Source: Acidisoma silvae
GTDB taxonomy: Bacteria > Pseudomonadota > Alphaproteobacteria > Acetobacterales > Acetobacteraceae
Direction: 5' to 3'
Assembly: GCF_020618775.1 (NCBI RefSeq)
Contig: NZ_JAESVB010000007.1
Location: forward strand, 124,001 to 188,000
Length of the DNA: 64,000 nucleotides
The notes under the pieces are model-generated. The model did no database searches. It was not told where the DNA came from and worked only from the letters and a program-made list of their open reading frames with translations. Shown here piece by piece: positions 9,250-18,305 of the stretch (the first letter of the stretch is position 1; each line of letters starts with the position of its first letter). The translations under genes and the position numbers were made by a program.

Positions 9250-10248
9250 TTACTTGTCGATGAAGCTCGGGTCGATGACGTCCGGATAGGTGATCGGCAT
9301 CTTGATGGTGGAAAGCTTGCCCCAGATCTGGAGGCCGAGATTCATCACGTCCTTGGCTTCGCCCGGCGCCGCGATGGTGCCGAAATAGCTCTTGTTCATG
9401 GCAGCCGTGTAGAAGTTCACGCCGCCGGCGGCGGCGGCGAAGTCAGCCGGCTTGGACAGATAGCCGCCGACGCTCTTGGCCATGTCGGCATAAGCCTCGG
9501 TCGGATGGGCCTTGGTGTAGTCCACGGCTTCCAGAATGCCGTCGACCAGCGCCTGCACGTCCTTCGGGTCGTTCTTGATGGTGTCGCAACGCAGCACCAG
9601 CACGTCGAGAATGACGCCCGGGGTCGCGGCGGAGCTGATCAGCACCTTGCCCTTATTGTGTTCCTTGACGAAGGAGAGGTTTGGCTCCCAGGTCACGGCG
9701 GCGGGGATGCGGCCGGCGATGAAGGCGGCGGCGGCGTCATCGGCCGTCATGTTGACGACCTTGAAGTCGCTCTGCGTCATGCCCTGCTTGGCGAGCAGAT
9801 AGTTGAACCAGAACTGGCTGGTGGAGCCTTCGTTCATGGCAATTGTCTTGCCCTTGAGGTCGGCGAGGCTGTTGACGTTATTGCCCGTCACCATGCCGTC
9901 CGCGCCGTGGCTGTCATCCAGCGCCATCACGGTCTTGAAGCAGAATTCCGGCGAGCGGTATTTCAGGATTTCGTCCAGCGTCACCGCCGTGCCCTGAATC
10001 TGGTTGGCGGCCATCGCCCCCATGGACAGCGCGCTGTCGCTGACGATGGTCAGCTTCGCGTCGAGGCCGCGCTTCTTAAAGAAGCCCATGTCGCGCGCCA
10101 GGAAGATCGGGCCGTAGCCGACCCAGACGGTCATGGACAGCGACAGCTTGCCGGCCTCGGCCGGCTTCGCCGTGCCCATGGTGGCCGCCGCCGCCAGCAC
10201 CAGGCCCATGGCCGCACCCGCGTAACGGCGCCAGTTCGGGATCTTCAT
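9250..10248 (-). CDS. ABC transporter substrate-binding protein, SsuA/TauA/NMT1-like
   Basis: Periplasmic binding protein of a nitrate/sulfonate/taurine/pyrimidine-type importer. The 332-residue form starts at the ATG at 10248, which has GGAG nine bases upstream and opens directly into a signal peptide (MKIPNWRRYAG, hydrophobic core, cut near AKPAEA). An upstream in-frame start at 10347 would add a non-signal sequence and overlap the ATPase gene. The mature part has the WVGYGPIFLARDMGFFKKRG motif typical of NMT1/SsuA proteins. It is the last gene of permease-ATPase-binding protein. The ligand is not predictable: riboflavin or thiamine precursors, sulfonates and nitrate are all handled by this superfamily. 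Confidence 0.88.
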   Translation of the reverse strand: MKIPNWRRYAGAAMGLVLAAAATMGTAKPAEAGKLSLSMTVWVGYGPIFLARDMGFFKKRGLDAKLTIVSDSALSMGAMAANQIQGTAVTLDEILKYRSPEFCFKTVMALDDSHGADGMVTGNNVNSLADLKGKTIAMNEGSTSQFWFNYLLAKQGMTQSDFKVVNMTADDAAAAFIAGRIPAAVTWEPNLSFVKEHNKGKVLISSAATPGVILDVLVLRCDTIKNDPKDVQALVDGILEAVDYTKAHPTEAYADMAKSVGGYLSKPADFAAAAGGVNFYTAAMNKSYFGTIAAPGEAKDVMNLGLQIWGKLSTIKMPITYPDVIDPSFIDK

Positions 10249-10321
10249 CGAAGTCGTCTCCTTGATTGCAGAATCAAAAACAGTTGCGGCGGGGAAGGCT
10301 CGCGGCCGGCATGATGACGGA

Positions 10322-11134
10322 TCAATGATCCTCGTCGATCTCGTCATGCAGCAGGCCGAGAATTTGGCGTTTGATGGCGATGAAGTCGGGGTCGAGCATC
10401 ATGTCCAGCGAACGTGGGCGGGGAATGTCGATATCGACAGTCGCCTTCATGCGGCCGGGGCGGGCCGTCATGACATGCACGCGGTCACCCAGGATGATGG
10501 CCTCGTCGATATCATGGGTCACGAAGAGCACGGTCTTGTGGCTGTGGTCCCAGACGCGCAGCAGCAGCTTTTGCATGGTCGCGCGCGTCTGGCTGTCGAG
10601 CGCGCCGAAAGGCTCGTCCATCAGCAGCACTTTGGGGTCGTTGGCCAGCGCGCGGGCAATGGCGACGCGCTGCTTCATGCCGCCCGAAAGCTGCTTCGGA
10701 TAATGGCCGCCGAACTGCGCCAGACCGACTTCATTGAGATAGTAATTGACGATCTCTTTGCGTTCCGCCGCCGGCATGCGCCGCCGCTTGAGGCCGAATT
10801 CGATATTCTCGGCCACCGTCAGCCAGGGGAACAGCGTATAGGCCTGGAAGACCATGCCGCGATCCCGGCCGGGACCGTCGACATGATCGCCGCCGACGAT
10901 AATTTCCCCGCCCGTCGATTCCAGCAGCCCGGCCGCCAGATAGAGCAGGCTGGATTTGCCGCAGCCCGAGGGGCCGACGATGACCGCGAATTCCTTTTCG
11001 CGCACTTCCAGCGAAACGCGGTCCAGCGCAAGGACGGAGCTGTTGCCGCTATTGTAGCGCAGCTCGACCGACCGGGCTTCCAGCAGCGGCGCGCCGCTTG
11101 TCTGTGTCATGGGGGTCTCCATCACCGCGCTCAT
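10322..11134 (-). CDS. ABC transporter ATPase, SsuB/TauB-like
   Basis: Nucleotide-binding subunit of the importer. It shows Walker A GPSGCGKSS, Q-loop region, signature LSGGMKQRVAIARAL, Walker B VLLMDEPFGALD and the switch histidine in FVTHDIDEA. The ATG at 11134 is preferred because it overlaps the permease stop as ATGA; a start three codons earlier is also in frame. About 270 residues, the usual length of this subfamily. It sits between the permease and the binding protein and would drive import across the inner membrane. Confidence 0.93.
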   Translation of the reverse strand: MSAVMETPMTQTSGAPLLEARSVELRYNSGNSSVLALDRVSLEVREKEFAVIVGPSGCGKSSLLYLAAGLLESTGGEIIVGGDHVDGPGRDRGMVFQAYTLFPWLTVAENIEFGLKRRRMPAAERKEIVNYYLNEVGLAQFGGHYPKQLSGGMKQRVAIARALANDPKVLLMDEPFGALDSQTRATMQKLLLRVWDHSHKTVLFVTHDIDEAIILGDRVHVMTARPGRMKATVDIDIPRPRSLDMMLDPDFIAIKRQILGLLHDEIDEDH

Positions 11135-12024
11135 GCCGCCCACCCCGCCGTCTTGGCCCGTAACAGGCGGAAGAAACTATCGGTGATGAGGCCCAGAATG
11201 CCGATGATGCCGATGGCGAGAAAGATCTTGTCGACCTGGAAGCCGCGCATCGCTTGCATGCTCATATATCCCAGACCGCTATCGGCCGCGACCAGTTCGG
11301 CGACCACGAGATAGGTCCAGGCCCAGCCCATGGTGATGCGCAGCGTGTCTATGATGCCGGGCTTGGCGGCCGGCAGGATGACATGGGTCAGCACGTCGCG
11401 GCGGGAGGAGCCCAGCGTATAGGAGGCGTTGAGCATATCGTCCGGCACGGCGCGGACACCGTCCATGATCATGACAAGCTGCTGGAAGAAGGTGCCGAAG
11501 ATGATGATGGCGACACGCTGCGACAGACCGAGGCCGATCCACAGAATGAACAGCGGCACGAAGGCGGTGACCGGCAGATAGCGGATGAAATTGACCATCG
11601 GCTCCAGCGCAGCCTGCACGATGCGGAAGGTGCCCATGAGCAGACCGAGCGGCACCGCGACGACGGAGGAAATGGCGAAGCCGAGCAGGATGACCTCGAT
11701 GGAGGACCACATATTCGGCCAGATGGTGCCGTCCGACACCATGGAGATGCCGCGCTCGATCACGGCCGAAGGCGACGGCAAAAAGATGTCCGGCATCACG
11801 CCGCCATAGGTCAGCGCCGACCAGATGCCGAGCACGATCGCCCAGACGACGAGGCCCGCGATCAGCGTGGCGCGCGGCGATATGGCGGCGCGCGGCGTCA
11901 ACGCCACATCGACGAAGCCGCGACGGCGCTTCGGTCGGGGCGGTGTCGGCGCGGCCGCCGCGCGGGGAAGAGTGGTGGCGCCCGAGCCGCCATCGGCGGG
12001 CGCGAAGGTCTTATCGAATCTCAT
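11131..12024 (-). CDS. ABC transporter permease, SsuC/TauC-like
   Basis: Inner-membrane permease with about six helices after a 60-residue basic and Pro/Ala-rich N-terminus. The ATPase-contact EAA-type loop appears as ASYTLGSSRRDVLTHVILPAAKPGIIDTLR (shown here only by its ends ASYTLGSS and GIIDTLR). The MRFDKTF start at 12024 is chosen over 12168, since the longer form adds about 48 residues of low-quality sequence. It is the first gene of the three-gene importer and diverges from the ArgE-like gene 79 bases away, so a shared control region is likely. Confidence 0.9.
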   Translation of the reverse strand: MRFDKTFAPADGGSGATTLPRAAAAPTPPRPKRRRGFVDVALTPRAAISPRATLIAGLVVWAIVLGIWSALTYGGVMPDIFLPSPSAVIERGISMVSDGTIWPNMWSSIEVILLGFAISSVVAVPLGLLMGTFRIVQAALEPMVNFIRYLPVTAFVPLFILWIGLGLSQRVAIIIFGTFFQQLVMIMDGVRAVPDDMLNASYTLGSSRRDVLTHVILPAAKPGIIDTLRITMGWAWTYLVVAELVAADSGLGYMSMQAMRGFQVDKIFLAIGIIGILGLITDSFFRLLRAKTAGWAA

Positions 12025-12103
12025 GGAATGCCCTACGCAAGAACCGTTCCAACCCGAAAGCCGGGCTGGCGCGTGCGGCGATAAAGGATGCAAAAGGCGA
12101 GGC

Positions 12104-13237
12104 ATGGCAAATACTATTGATACCCTGCACAACCTTGTCGGCTTTCCCACCGTCACCGGCGGCCCCAACCTGGACTTGATGGACTGGCTGCGGCAGCGCC
12201 TGACCGATCTTGGTGCTCACGTTCGCGTTATGCCCGGAACCGATGCGGGCCGGATCAACCTTTGTGCAACTCTCGGCCCCAGCGGGCCGGACGGGATCGT
12301 GCTGTCCGCGCATGAGGATGTGGTGCCGGTCGCGGGTCAGGCCTGGACGACCGATCCGTTTCGACTGGCCGAGCGTGACGGCAAGCTGTTCGGGCGCGGG
12401 TCGGTCGATATGAAAGGCTTCCTGGCCTGCATGGTGACGGCGGCCGAGACCGCCAGCCGCATGACGCTGAAGCGCCCGCTGCATCTGGCCGTTTCGCATG
12501 ACGAGGAAATCGGCTGCGTCGGCGTGCGGCCCATGCTTGCCGCGCTGGCGGCGGAAGGTTTCAAGGCCCGCGCCTGTATCGTCGGCGAGCCGACCGGCCT
12601 TGTCATCGCGACCGGTCATAAGGGCAAGGTCGCGGTGCGGGTGACCTGCCAGGGACGCGCCGCGCATTCCGCCAACCCGTCCCTCGGCGTCAACGCCATC
12701 GACATGGCAGCGGCGATGGTGGCCGAAGTCGAAGCGCTGGCGGCGTCACTCGCCGAAAGCGGCCTGCGCGACCCCGCCTATGCCGTGCCGCATGGCACGG
12801 CGCAGGTCGGCACCATCACGGGTGGCACCGCTCTGAATATCGTGCCGGCGGAAGCCAGCCTCGCTTTCGAAATCCGCTTTCCGGCCGGCGAGGATTACGA
12901 AGCGCTGCTGTCGCGGCTGCGCGTCCGCGCGGATGAGATTGCGGCCGCGCGCGGCGGCACGATCAGCATCGATATCACCAATGCCTATCCGGGTCTGGCC
13001 GAGCCCGAGACCTCACCAGCCGTCGCGCTGGCTGCGGCATCCGGTGGTTCGACCGCGTTTACAAAACTCGATTTCGGCACCGAAGCGGGATTGTTCCGCG
13101 ACATGCTGGACCTGCCGAGCGTGGTCTGCGGGCCGGGCTCCATCGACCGCGCCCATAAGCCAGATGAGTTCATCACGCGCGACGAACTCATGGCCGGGGA
13201 TGCGTTTCTGACGCGGATTGTCGAGAGCCTGGTTTAG
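12104..13237 (+). CDS. argE: Acetylornithine deacetylase, M20 family
   Basis: Zinc-dependent deacetylase of 377 residues that would remove the acetyl group from N-acetylornithine or a related N-acyl amino acid. M20 metal and catalytic motifs are visible: SAHEDVVP (metal His and Asp), GRGSVDMKG (bridging Asp), SHDEEIGC (catalytic and metal Glu) and a C-terminal CGPGSIDRAHKPDE (metal His). The ATG at 12104 lies close to AAAGGCGAGG. It diverges from the ABC importer, so it may alternatively act on an imported N-acylated compound. The family assignment is firm; the exact substrate is inferred. Confidence 0.85.
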   Translation: MANTIDTLHNLVGFPTVTGGPNLDLMDWLRQRLTDLGAHVRVMPGTDAGRINLCATLGPSGPDGIVLSAHEDVVPVAGQAWTTDPFRLAERDGKLFGRGSVDMKGFLACMVTAAETASRMTLKRPLHLAVSHDEEIGCVGVRPMLAALAAEGFKARACIVGEPTGLVIATGHKGKVAVRVTCQGRAAHSANPSLGVNAIDMAAAMVAEVEALAASLAESGLRDPAYAVPHGTAQVGTITGGTALNIVPAEASLAFEIRFPAGEDYEALLSRLRVRADEIAAARGGTISIDITNAYPGLAEPETSPAVALAAASGGSTAFTKLDFGTEAGLFRDMLDLPSVVCGPGSIDRAHKPDEFITRDELMAGDAFLTRIVESLV

Positions 13238-13254
13238 GACTTCACTTTTGTATC

Positions 13255-13331
13255 GTCATCCCCGCGTAGGCGGGGATCTTCTTTCCTTGGCGCCGTGACG
13301 ACGAGAAGATGCCCGCTTACGCGGGCATGAC
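13255..13331. repeat. Mirrored palindrome (REP-like element, copy 3)
   Basis: GTCAT/ATGAC ends enclose hairpins CCCCGCGTAGGCGGGG and GCCCGCTTACGCGGGC, joined by ATCTTCT and AGAAGAT. It fills the space between two convergent genes. Confidence 0.87.
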
Positions 13332-13363
13332 GTTATAAAGATGGTTTCGACTAATCCGGACGG

Positions 13364-14188
13364 TCACACCTTCAAAACATAGGTGCGGATGGCGTCCGCC
13401 CAGCCGGGACCGTCATTGTCGCCGGTGACGACCATGGAGGCCGCCTTCACGCTCTCCGCCGCATTGCCCATGGCGATGGAGAGGCCCGCGATCTTCAGCA
13501 TGGGCACATCGACATTCATATCGCCCAGGCAGGCCATTTCCTCGGCCGTCACGCCGACGATCTTGGCCAGCGCCAGCGCCGCATGGCCCTTGTTCGCGTC
13601 CATATGCGTGACGTCGCAATAATAGGGCGATGACCGGTTGACGGAAGCCTGGCCGTGCAAACTCGCCTGCAATTCTGCCTCGACCCGGCCGACGAGATCG
13701 AAATCCTTCGATGAGGACATGATCTTGTTGGTGGTCGACAGATAAGGGCTGAAATCATCGACGATGGTGAAGGTATTGCGCGTCACCTCCGCCTCATGCG
13801 CGACATAGGGGCCGTTGCCGCCTTTCACGTACCAGCCGTTGCCGGCGAAAACCCAGACATCCAGCCCGGCCGCGCTCATATGATCGACCGCCAGACGGGC
13901 GGCATCTTCCGGGATCGCGAGTTCGTCCAGAATGGTTTTGTTGTCGGCCGCCACGATCTGCCCGCCGTTGAAACCGGCATGGGGCGTCGTGATGCCCAGC
14001 GGCTCCAGATACATTTCCATGCCGCGCGGCGGCCGGGAGGAGGCAAGGCACAGAACGATGCCGGCTGCCTTCAGTTCCTGCGCTGCCTTGATGGTTTCGG
14101 GATGCAGTGTCTTGTCCTTGCGGACCAGCGTGCCGTCGACATCGCTGACGACAAGGCGGATGGGTTTGGAGAGGGTGACGCCGCTCAT
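13364..14188 (-). CDS. Cof-type HAD-superfamily phosphatase
   Basis: Haloacid-dehalogenase hydrolase of the Cof (type IIB cap) group, 274 residues. Motif I is DVDGTL (residues about 15-20, with the nucleophile Asp first). Motif II is the serine of CLASSRP. The C-terminal GDMNVDVPMLKIAG supplies motif IV, and KGHAAL just before it is the usual conserved lysine region. Such enzymes dephosphorylate sugar phosphates, nucleotides or pyridoxal phosphate; the substrate is not predictable here. GGAGG lies 12 bases before the ATG. The downstream neighbour on the other strand is a DUF1028 protein with no clear link. Confidence 0.9.
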   Translation of the reverse strand: MSGVTLSKPIRLVVSDVDGTLVRKDKTLHPETIKAAQELKAAGIVLCLASSRPPRGMEMYLEPLGITTPHAGFNGGQIVAADNKTILDELAIPEDAARLAVDHMSAAGLDVWVFAGNGWYVKGGNGPYVAHEAEVTRNTFTIVDDFSPYLSTTNKIMSSSKDFDLVGRVEAELQASLHGQASVNRSSPYYCDVTHMDANKGHAALALAKIVGVTAEEMACLGDMNVDVPMLKIAGLSIAMGNAAESVKAASMVVTGDNDGPGWADAIRTYVLKV

Positions 14189-14270
14189 GCTGATACTGGC
14201 CTCCAGGGGGAAAGATCGGCTCCAAGAGAGGGGCTTGCCGGGCCAGGGTCAAGGCGGGCAGGAATGACAT

Positions 14271-14945
14271 ATGACATTCTCCATCGCCGCCAGATGTGCC
14301 GCGACCGGTCGCTTCGCGGTGGCCGTCGCCTCCTCCTCCCCCGCCGTCGCCGCGCGCTGCGCCTATGCCCGCGCCGGTATCGGTGCCGCCACCACGCAGA
14401 ACATCACCGACCCCAGGCTGGGGCCGAAGGCGCTGGACCTGATGGCGCTTGGCGCCGGCGCGACGGCGGCGCGCAACGTGCTGGTGCAGGCGACAGCCCA
14501 TATCGACCACCGGCAATTGACGATGATCGACGCCGAAGGCCGCACGGCGGTCTTCTCCGGCCCCGGCACTTTGGGCATTCACGGGGAAGCCCAGGGAAAG
14601 GATGTCGTCTCGGCCGGCAATCTTCTGGCCAATCCCAATGTGCCGCGCGCCATCGTCGCGGCTTTCGAAGCAAGCCTGGGGCAGGATCTGGGCGACCGCA
14701 TCATCGCCGCCATGGCGGCGGGTCTGGCCGCCGGCGGCGAGGCCGGGCCGGTCTATTCCGCCGGCATGCAGATGGTGGGCGAGGTCTCCTGGCCCATCGC
14801 CGACCTGCGGGTGGACTGGCATGACGCGCCGATTTCCGAACTGGCTCGCCTCTGGTCCATCTACAAGCCGCAGATGGAGGCCTATGTTACGCGGGCGCTT
14901 AATCCGGTGGCGGCACCGTCCTATGGCGTTCCTGGCGACGCGTAA
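14271..14945 (+). CDS. DUF1028 family protein (Ntn-hydrolase-like)
   Basis: A 224-residue protein matching the DUF1028 pattern: MTFSIAARC at the N-terminus, VASSSPAVAARC, AGIGAATTQNITDPRLG and the later GNLLANPNVP. The fold is thought to be related to N-terminal nucleophile hydrolases, and members are often found near amino acid or peptide catabolism genes, but the activity is not established. An AGGA lies about seven bases upstream of the start. It is divergent from the HAD phosphatase gene. Confidence 0.85.
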   Translation: MTFSIAARCAATGRFAVAVASSSPAVAARCAYARAGIGAATTQNITDPRLGPKALDLMALGAGATAARNVLVQATAHIDHRQLTMIDAEGRTAVFSGPGTLGIHGEAQGKDVVSAGNLLANPNVPRAIVAAFEASLGQDLGDRIIAAMAAGLAAGGEAGPVYSAGMQMVGEVSWPIADLRVDWHDAPISELARLWSIYKPQMEAYVTRALNPVAAPSYGVPGDA

Positions 14946-15056
14946 GCCCGTTCGGCGTCTGGCAGCCTCCCGCACGGCCGGTCTTTATTTCCGCGCGGTT
15001 AGGCCAAACTCTGCGGCATAGAAGCAAGACCGTTCGTGTCAGGAGATGCCTGCCTC

Positions 15057-16886
15057 ATGCCCGAAGCTCAGCCCGACCTTTACCGGCCTGCCCTCATCGA
15101 AGACTACGGCATGATCGGCGACTGCCGGACCTGTGCGCTGGTCAGCCGGGACGGGTCGATCGACTGGTTTTGCGTTCCGCGCTTCGATAGTGGCGCCTGC
15201 ATGGCCGCCCTTCTCGGCACCGCCGAGAATGGCCGCTGGCGCCTGGGCAGTGCCACGGATGGCGCGAAAGTCACGCGGTCTTACCGCGACGGCAGCGTCG
15301 TCATCGACACCATCATCGAAACCGAAACCGGGCGCGTTCGGGTGACCGATTTCATGCCGATCGGTGCCCGCGAAACCGCCATCATCCGCATCGTCGAAGG
15401 CCTGTCCGGCGCGGTTGAGATGGCTTTCGATCTGACGCTTCGCTTCGATTACGGCAGCGTCATTCCCTGGGTGATCGGTCTGGAGGAACAGAGCGGCCTA
15501 CAGGCGATCTGCGGGCCGGACCGGCTGACGCTGTTTTCCTCCCTGCCGCTGATCAGCGAACATATGGCGACGAAGGCCCGCTTCACCGTCGCGGCCGGTG
15601 ACCGGCAAAGCTTCAGCCTGGTCCATAACGCCTCTCATCTTGATCTGCCCGAGCCGCCGGACGCCGATACGCTGCTCGACGATACCGTGCTGTTCTGGGA
15701 GGACTGGTCCAAGGTCTCGACCTATGCCGGCGAGTGGACGAAAGAGGTCCGCCGGTCCCTGATCGTCCTGAAAGCCCTGACCTATGCGCCGACGGGCGGC
15801 ATCGTCGCGGCAGCCACCACGTCCCTGCCCGAGCAGCTCGGCGGCGCCCGCAACTGGGATTACCGGTACTGCTGGCTGCGCGATGCAACTTTGACGCTCG
15901 GCTCCCTGCTGCGTGCCGGCTACCGGACGGAGGCGCGGGACTGGCGGGACTGGCTGATGCGGGCCGCCGCCGGCATGCCCGACCAGATTCAGATCATGTA
16001 TGGCATCGCGGGTGAACGCCGCCTGGACGAATGGGAAGTGCCCTGGCTGCCGGGCTATGAGAATTCGGCCCCCGTGCGCATCGGCAATGCGGCGTCAGGT
16101 CAGTTGCAGCTGGATGTCTTCGGCGAGGTGATGTCCGTGCTGTCCTCCGGCCGCAAGCTGGGCCTGGCCGACACGCCGGACGGATGGGGCCTGCAACGCG
16201 CCCTGACCGACCATATCTGCGACATCTGGCAGGAGAATGACGACAGCCTGTGGGAAGTACGCAGCGGGCGGCAACCCTTCACCTTTTCCAAGATCATGTG
16301 CTGGGTGGCGCTTGACCGGTCAATCCGCGATGTCGAGACGCATGGGTTCGACGCGCCGGTGGAGCGCTGGCGCGACGCGCGCGACGCCGCGCGACAGGAA
16401 ATCCTCACGCGCGGCTTCAATGCCAGGCTGAACAGCTTCACGCAGGTTTTCGATGGCGAAGACCTGGACGCCAGCCTGCTGCTGATCCCGCATGTGCATT
16501 TTCTGGACGCCCATGACCCGCGCATGCTCGGCACGGTGGAGGCTATTCAAAAGGGCCTCGTCGTCGACGGTCTCGTGCGCCGCTACGATACCCATGAAAG
16601 CGATGACGGATTGCCGCCGGGCGAAGGCGTCTTCCTCGCCTGTAGTTTCTGGCTGGTCGACAATCTTGCCTTCCAGGGCCGGATGGACGAAGCGACCGAT
16701 CTGTTCCGGCGACTGGTGGGCCTCGCTAATGATCTAGGCCTGATCGCCGAGGAATATGCGCCGGACCTGAAGCGCCAGATGGGCAATTTCCCTCAGGCCT
16801 TTACCCATGTGGCGCTGGTGAATACCGCCTTTGCCATTGCCGACGCGCATAAGGGCCAGCGCGGTCCCCGCCAGATGGGCGAATAG
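15057..16886 (+). CDS. Glycoside hydrolase family 15 protein (glucoamylase/trehalase-like)
   Basis: A 609-residue cytosolic protein with an N-terminal beta-sandwich domain (IEDYGMIGDCRTCALVSRDG) and a C-terminal (alpha/alpha)6 barrel. The GH15 signature ARNWDYRYCWLRDATLT lies near residue 275, and LIAEEYAPD near residue 565 carries the C-terminal acidic region. No signal peptide is seen. Family members release glucose from alpha-glucans or cleave trehalose. The ATG at 15057 is preferred over the GTG at 15036 because AGGAG lies 11 bases before it. A glycogen debranching enzyme is encoded 33 kb away, so a role in intracellular glucan or trehalose turnover is plausible. Confidence 0.9.
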   Translation: MPEAQPDLYRPALIEDYGMIGDCRTCALVSRDGSIDWFCVPRFDSGACMAALLGTAENGRWRLGSATDGAKVTRSYRDGSVVIDTIIETETGRVRVTDFMPIGARETAIIRIVEGLSGAVEMAFDLTLRFDYGSVIPWVIGLEEQSGLQAICGPDRLTLFSSLPLISEHMATKARFTVAAGDRQSFSLVHNASHLDLPEPPDADTLLDDTVLFWEDWSKVSTYAGEWTKEVRRSLIVLKALTYAPTGGIVAAATTSLPEQLGGARNWDYRYCWLRDATLTLGSLLRAGYRTEARDWRDWLMRAAAGMPDQIQIMYGIAGERRLDEWEVPWLPGYENSAPVRIGNAASGQLQLDVFGEVMSVLSSGRKLGLADTPDGWGLQRALTDHICDIWQENDDSLWEVRSGRQPFTFSKIMCWVALDRSIRDVETHGFDAPVERWRDARDAARQEILTRGFNARLNSFTQVFDGEDLDASLLLIPHVHFLDAHDPRMLGTVEAIQKGLVVDGLVRRYDTHESDDGLPPGEGVFLACSFWLVDNLAFQGRMDEATDLFRRLVGLANDLGLIAEEYAPDLKRQMGNFPQAFTHVALVNTAFAIADAHKGQRGPRQMGE

Positions 16887-16893
16887 CCGGCGC

Positions 16894-18117
16894 TCAGACC
16901 GCGCTGACGCGCGGCGGCGGCGCCAGCCGGGCGCCGAGGACGATCATGATGACGGCGCCGGCCATCGCGGCGATGCCGGCGACCAGAAAGATCGAGGGAT
17001 AGCCGGATATCCCGACCAGCAGGCCGGCCAGCGGACCGGTGACGCCCAAAGCCACGTCCAGGAAAACGGAAAAGACACCGAGTGCCGCGCCGCGGCTATT
17101 GGGCGGCACGCGGTTGAAGGCTTCCACGCCGAGTGCTGGGAAGATCAGCGCGAAGCCGAAGCCCGTCATTGCCGCGCCGATGGCCGCGATCAGCGAGGAC
17201 GGGGCCGTGCAAAGGATCAGCAGGCCCAAAGCTTCGACCAGGAATGAGACGAAACACAGCCGCAGCGCACCGTGCCGCGCGATGCTGCTGACGAACATGA
17301 AGCGCGACAGGATGAAAAGCACGCCGAAGGCGGTGACGGCCAGCGCCGCGCCGTTCCAGTGCCGGCTTGCGAAGAACAGCGTGACGAAGGACGCGATGGT
17401 GCCGAAGCCGATGGAGCCCAAAGCCAGTGCGATGCCATGCGGCAGCACGCGCTTCAGCACATTGGCCATGGGCATCTGCGCGCCGCGTGCGCGCGTCGTC
17501 ACCGGTCCGCGCATCGCGAAGGGATAGGCGATCAGCGGCACCACGATGATGACGGCGCCGATGGCCCAGAAGCCGAACAGGTTCTGGATGACGATGCCGA
17601 GCGGCGCGCCGACCGCGATGGCGCCATAGGTCGCGACCCCGTTCCAGGAAATGACCTTGGCGCTATGCGCGGGGGACGTGCGGCCGATGGCCCAGGCGAT
17701 GGAGCCGGTCGCGACGCCGCTTTCCCCCGCACCCAGGCAAAGCCGGCCGATGAGCAGCAGCGTGAGGCTGATGGCGGGATCATGGCTCAGCAATCCGCCT
17801 GCCGTGGTGAAGGCCCCGGACGCGGCGCAACACAACAGACCCAGCATCACCATCTGCTTCGGGCCGACGGTATCCGTCATGCGGCCGACCGGCGCACGGG
17901 TCAGGAAGGTCGCGAGATACTGGACGCTGACCGAGAGGCCGGCGAGGACGGAACTGTATTCCAGCTTGTCATGCACGAAGGGCGGCAGAGCCGCGAGCGG
18001 CAGGCCGATGGTGAGATAGCCGACGAAAGTGAAGACGACGGTCGCCAAAATCTGCCGCAGGGCAGCGCGGCCCGACCCGCGCGTGGCGGCAGCCGTCGTC
18101 GATGCAGTCACAGTCAT
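16894..18117 (-). CDS. MFS transporter
   Basis: Major facilitator superfamily inner-membrane transporter, 407 residues with about 12 hydrophobic segments. The cytoplasmic loop 2-3 motif appears as LTRAPVGRMTDTVGPK, and GRLCLGAGESG marks the helix-4/5 region. The overall pattern resembles the YfcJ/arabinose-efflux group of MFS proteins. The gene converges with the GH15 gene (7 bases apart) and diverges from another MFS gene. No regulator is adjacent and the substrate is unknown. Confidence 0.88.
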   Translation of the reverse strand: MTVTASTTAAATRGSGRAALRQILATVVFTFVGYLTIGLPLAALPPFVHDKLEYSSVLAGLSVSVQYLATFLTRAPVGRMTDTVGPKQMVMLGLLCCAASGAFTTAGGLLSHDPAISLTLLLIGRLCLGAGESGVATGSIAWAIGRTSPAHSAKVISWNGVATYGAIAVGAPLGIVIQNLFGFWAIGAVIIVVPLIAYPFAMRGPVTTRARGAQMPMANVLKRVLPHGIALALGSIGFGTIASFVTLFFASRHWNGAALAVTAFGVLFILSRFMFVSSIARHGALRLCFVSFLVEALGLLILCTAPSSLIAAIGAAMTGFGFALIFPALGVEAFNRVPPNSRGAALGVFSVFLDVALGVTGPLAGLLVGISGYPSIFLVAGIAAMAGAVIMIVLGARLAPPPRVSAV

Positions 18118-18305
18118 TCAGTCGCTCACGGCAGAAAATGAAACAGGGGGATTGGCTTCGTTATAACGCATCAACCTCGCAACGATGAATGCCCAAGGGT
18201 GGGACGATGGCGTGCACCGTGGCGATAACACAAAAGATTGCGCAACCAGATACGATGCTCACGGCGGCATCTGGCTATTCCCGCCGATCCCCTTAAGCTC
18301 GACCC

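Noticed and set aside
9223-10314. Plus-strand open frame opposite the substrate-binding protein
   Set aside because: Antisense to a clear signal-peptide protein with terminator and ribosome site; sequence is low-complexity Gly/Ala/His/Arg.
12104-13237. HED in place of the usual HTD metal motif in the ArgE-like protein, suspected active-site loss
   Set aside because: The two metal-binding residues (His and Asp) are kept; only the variable middle residue differs.
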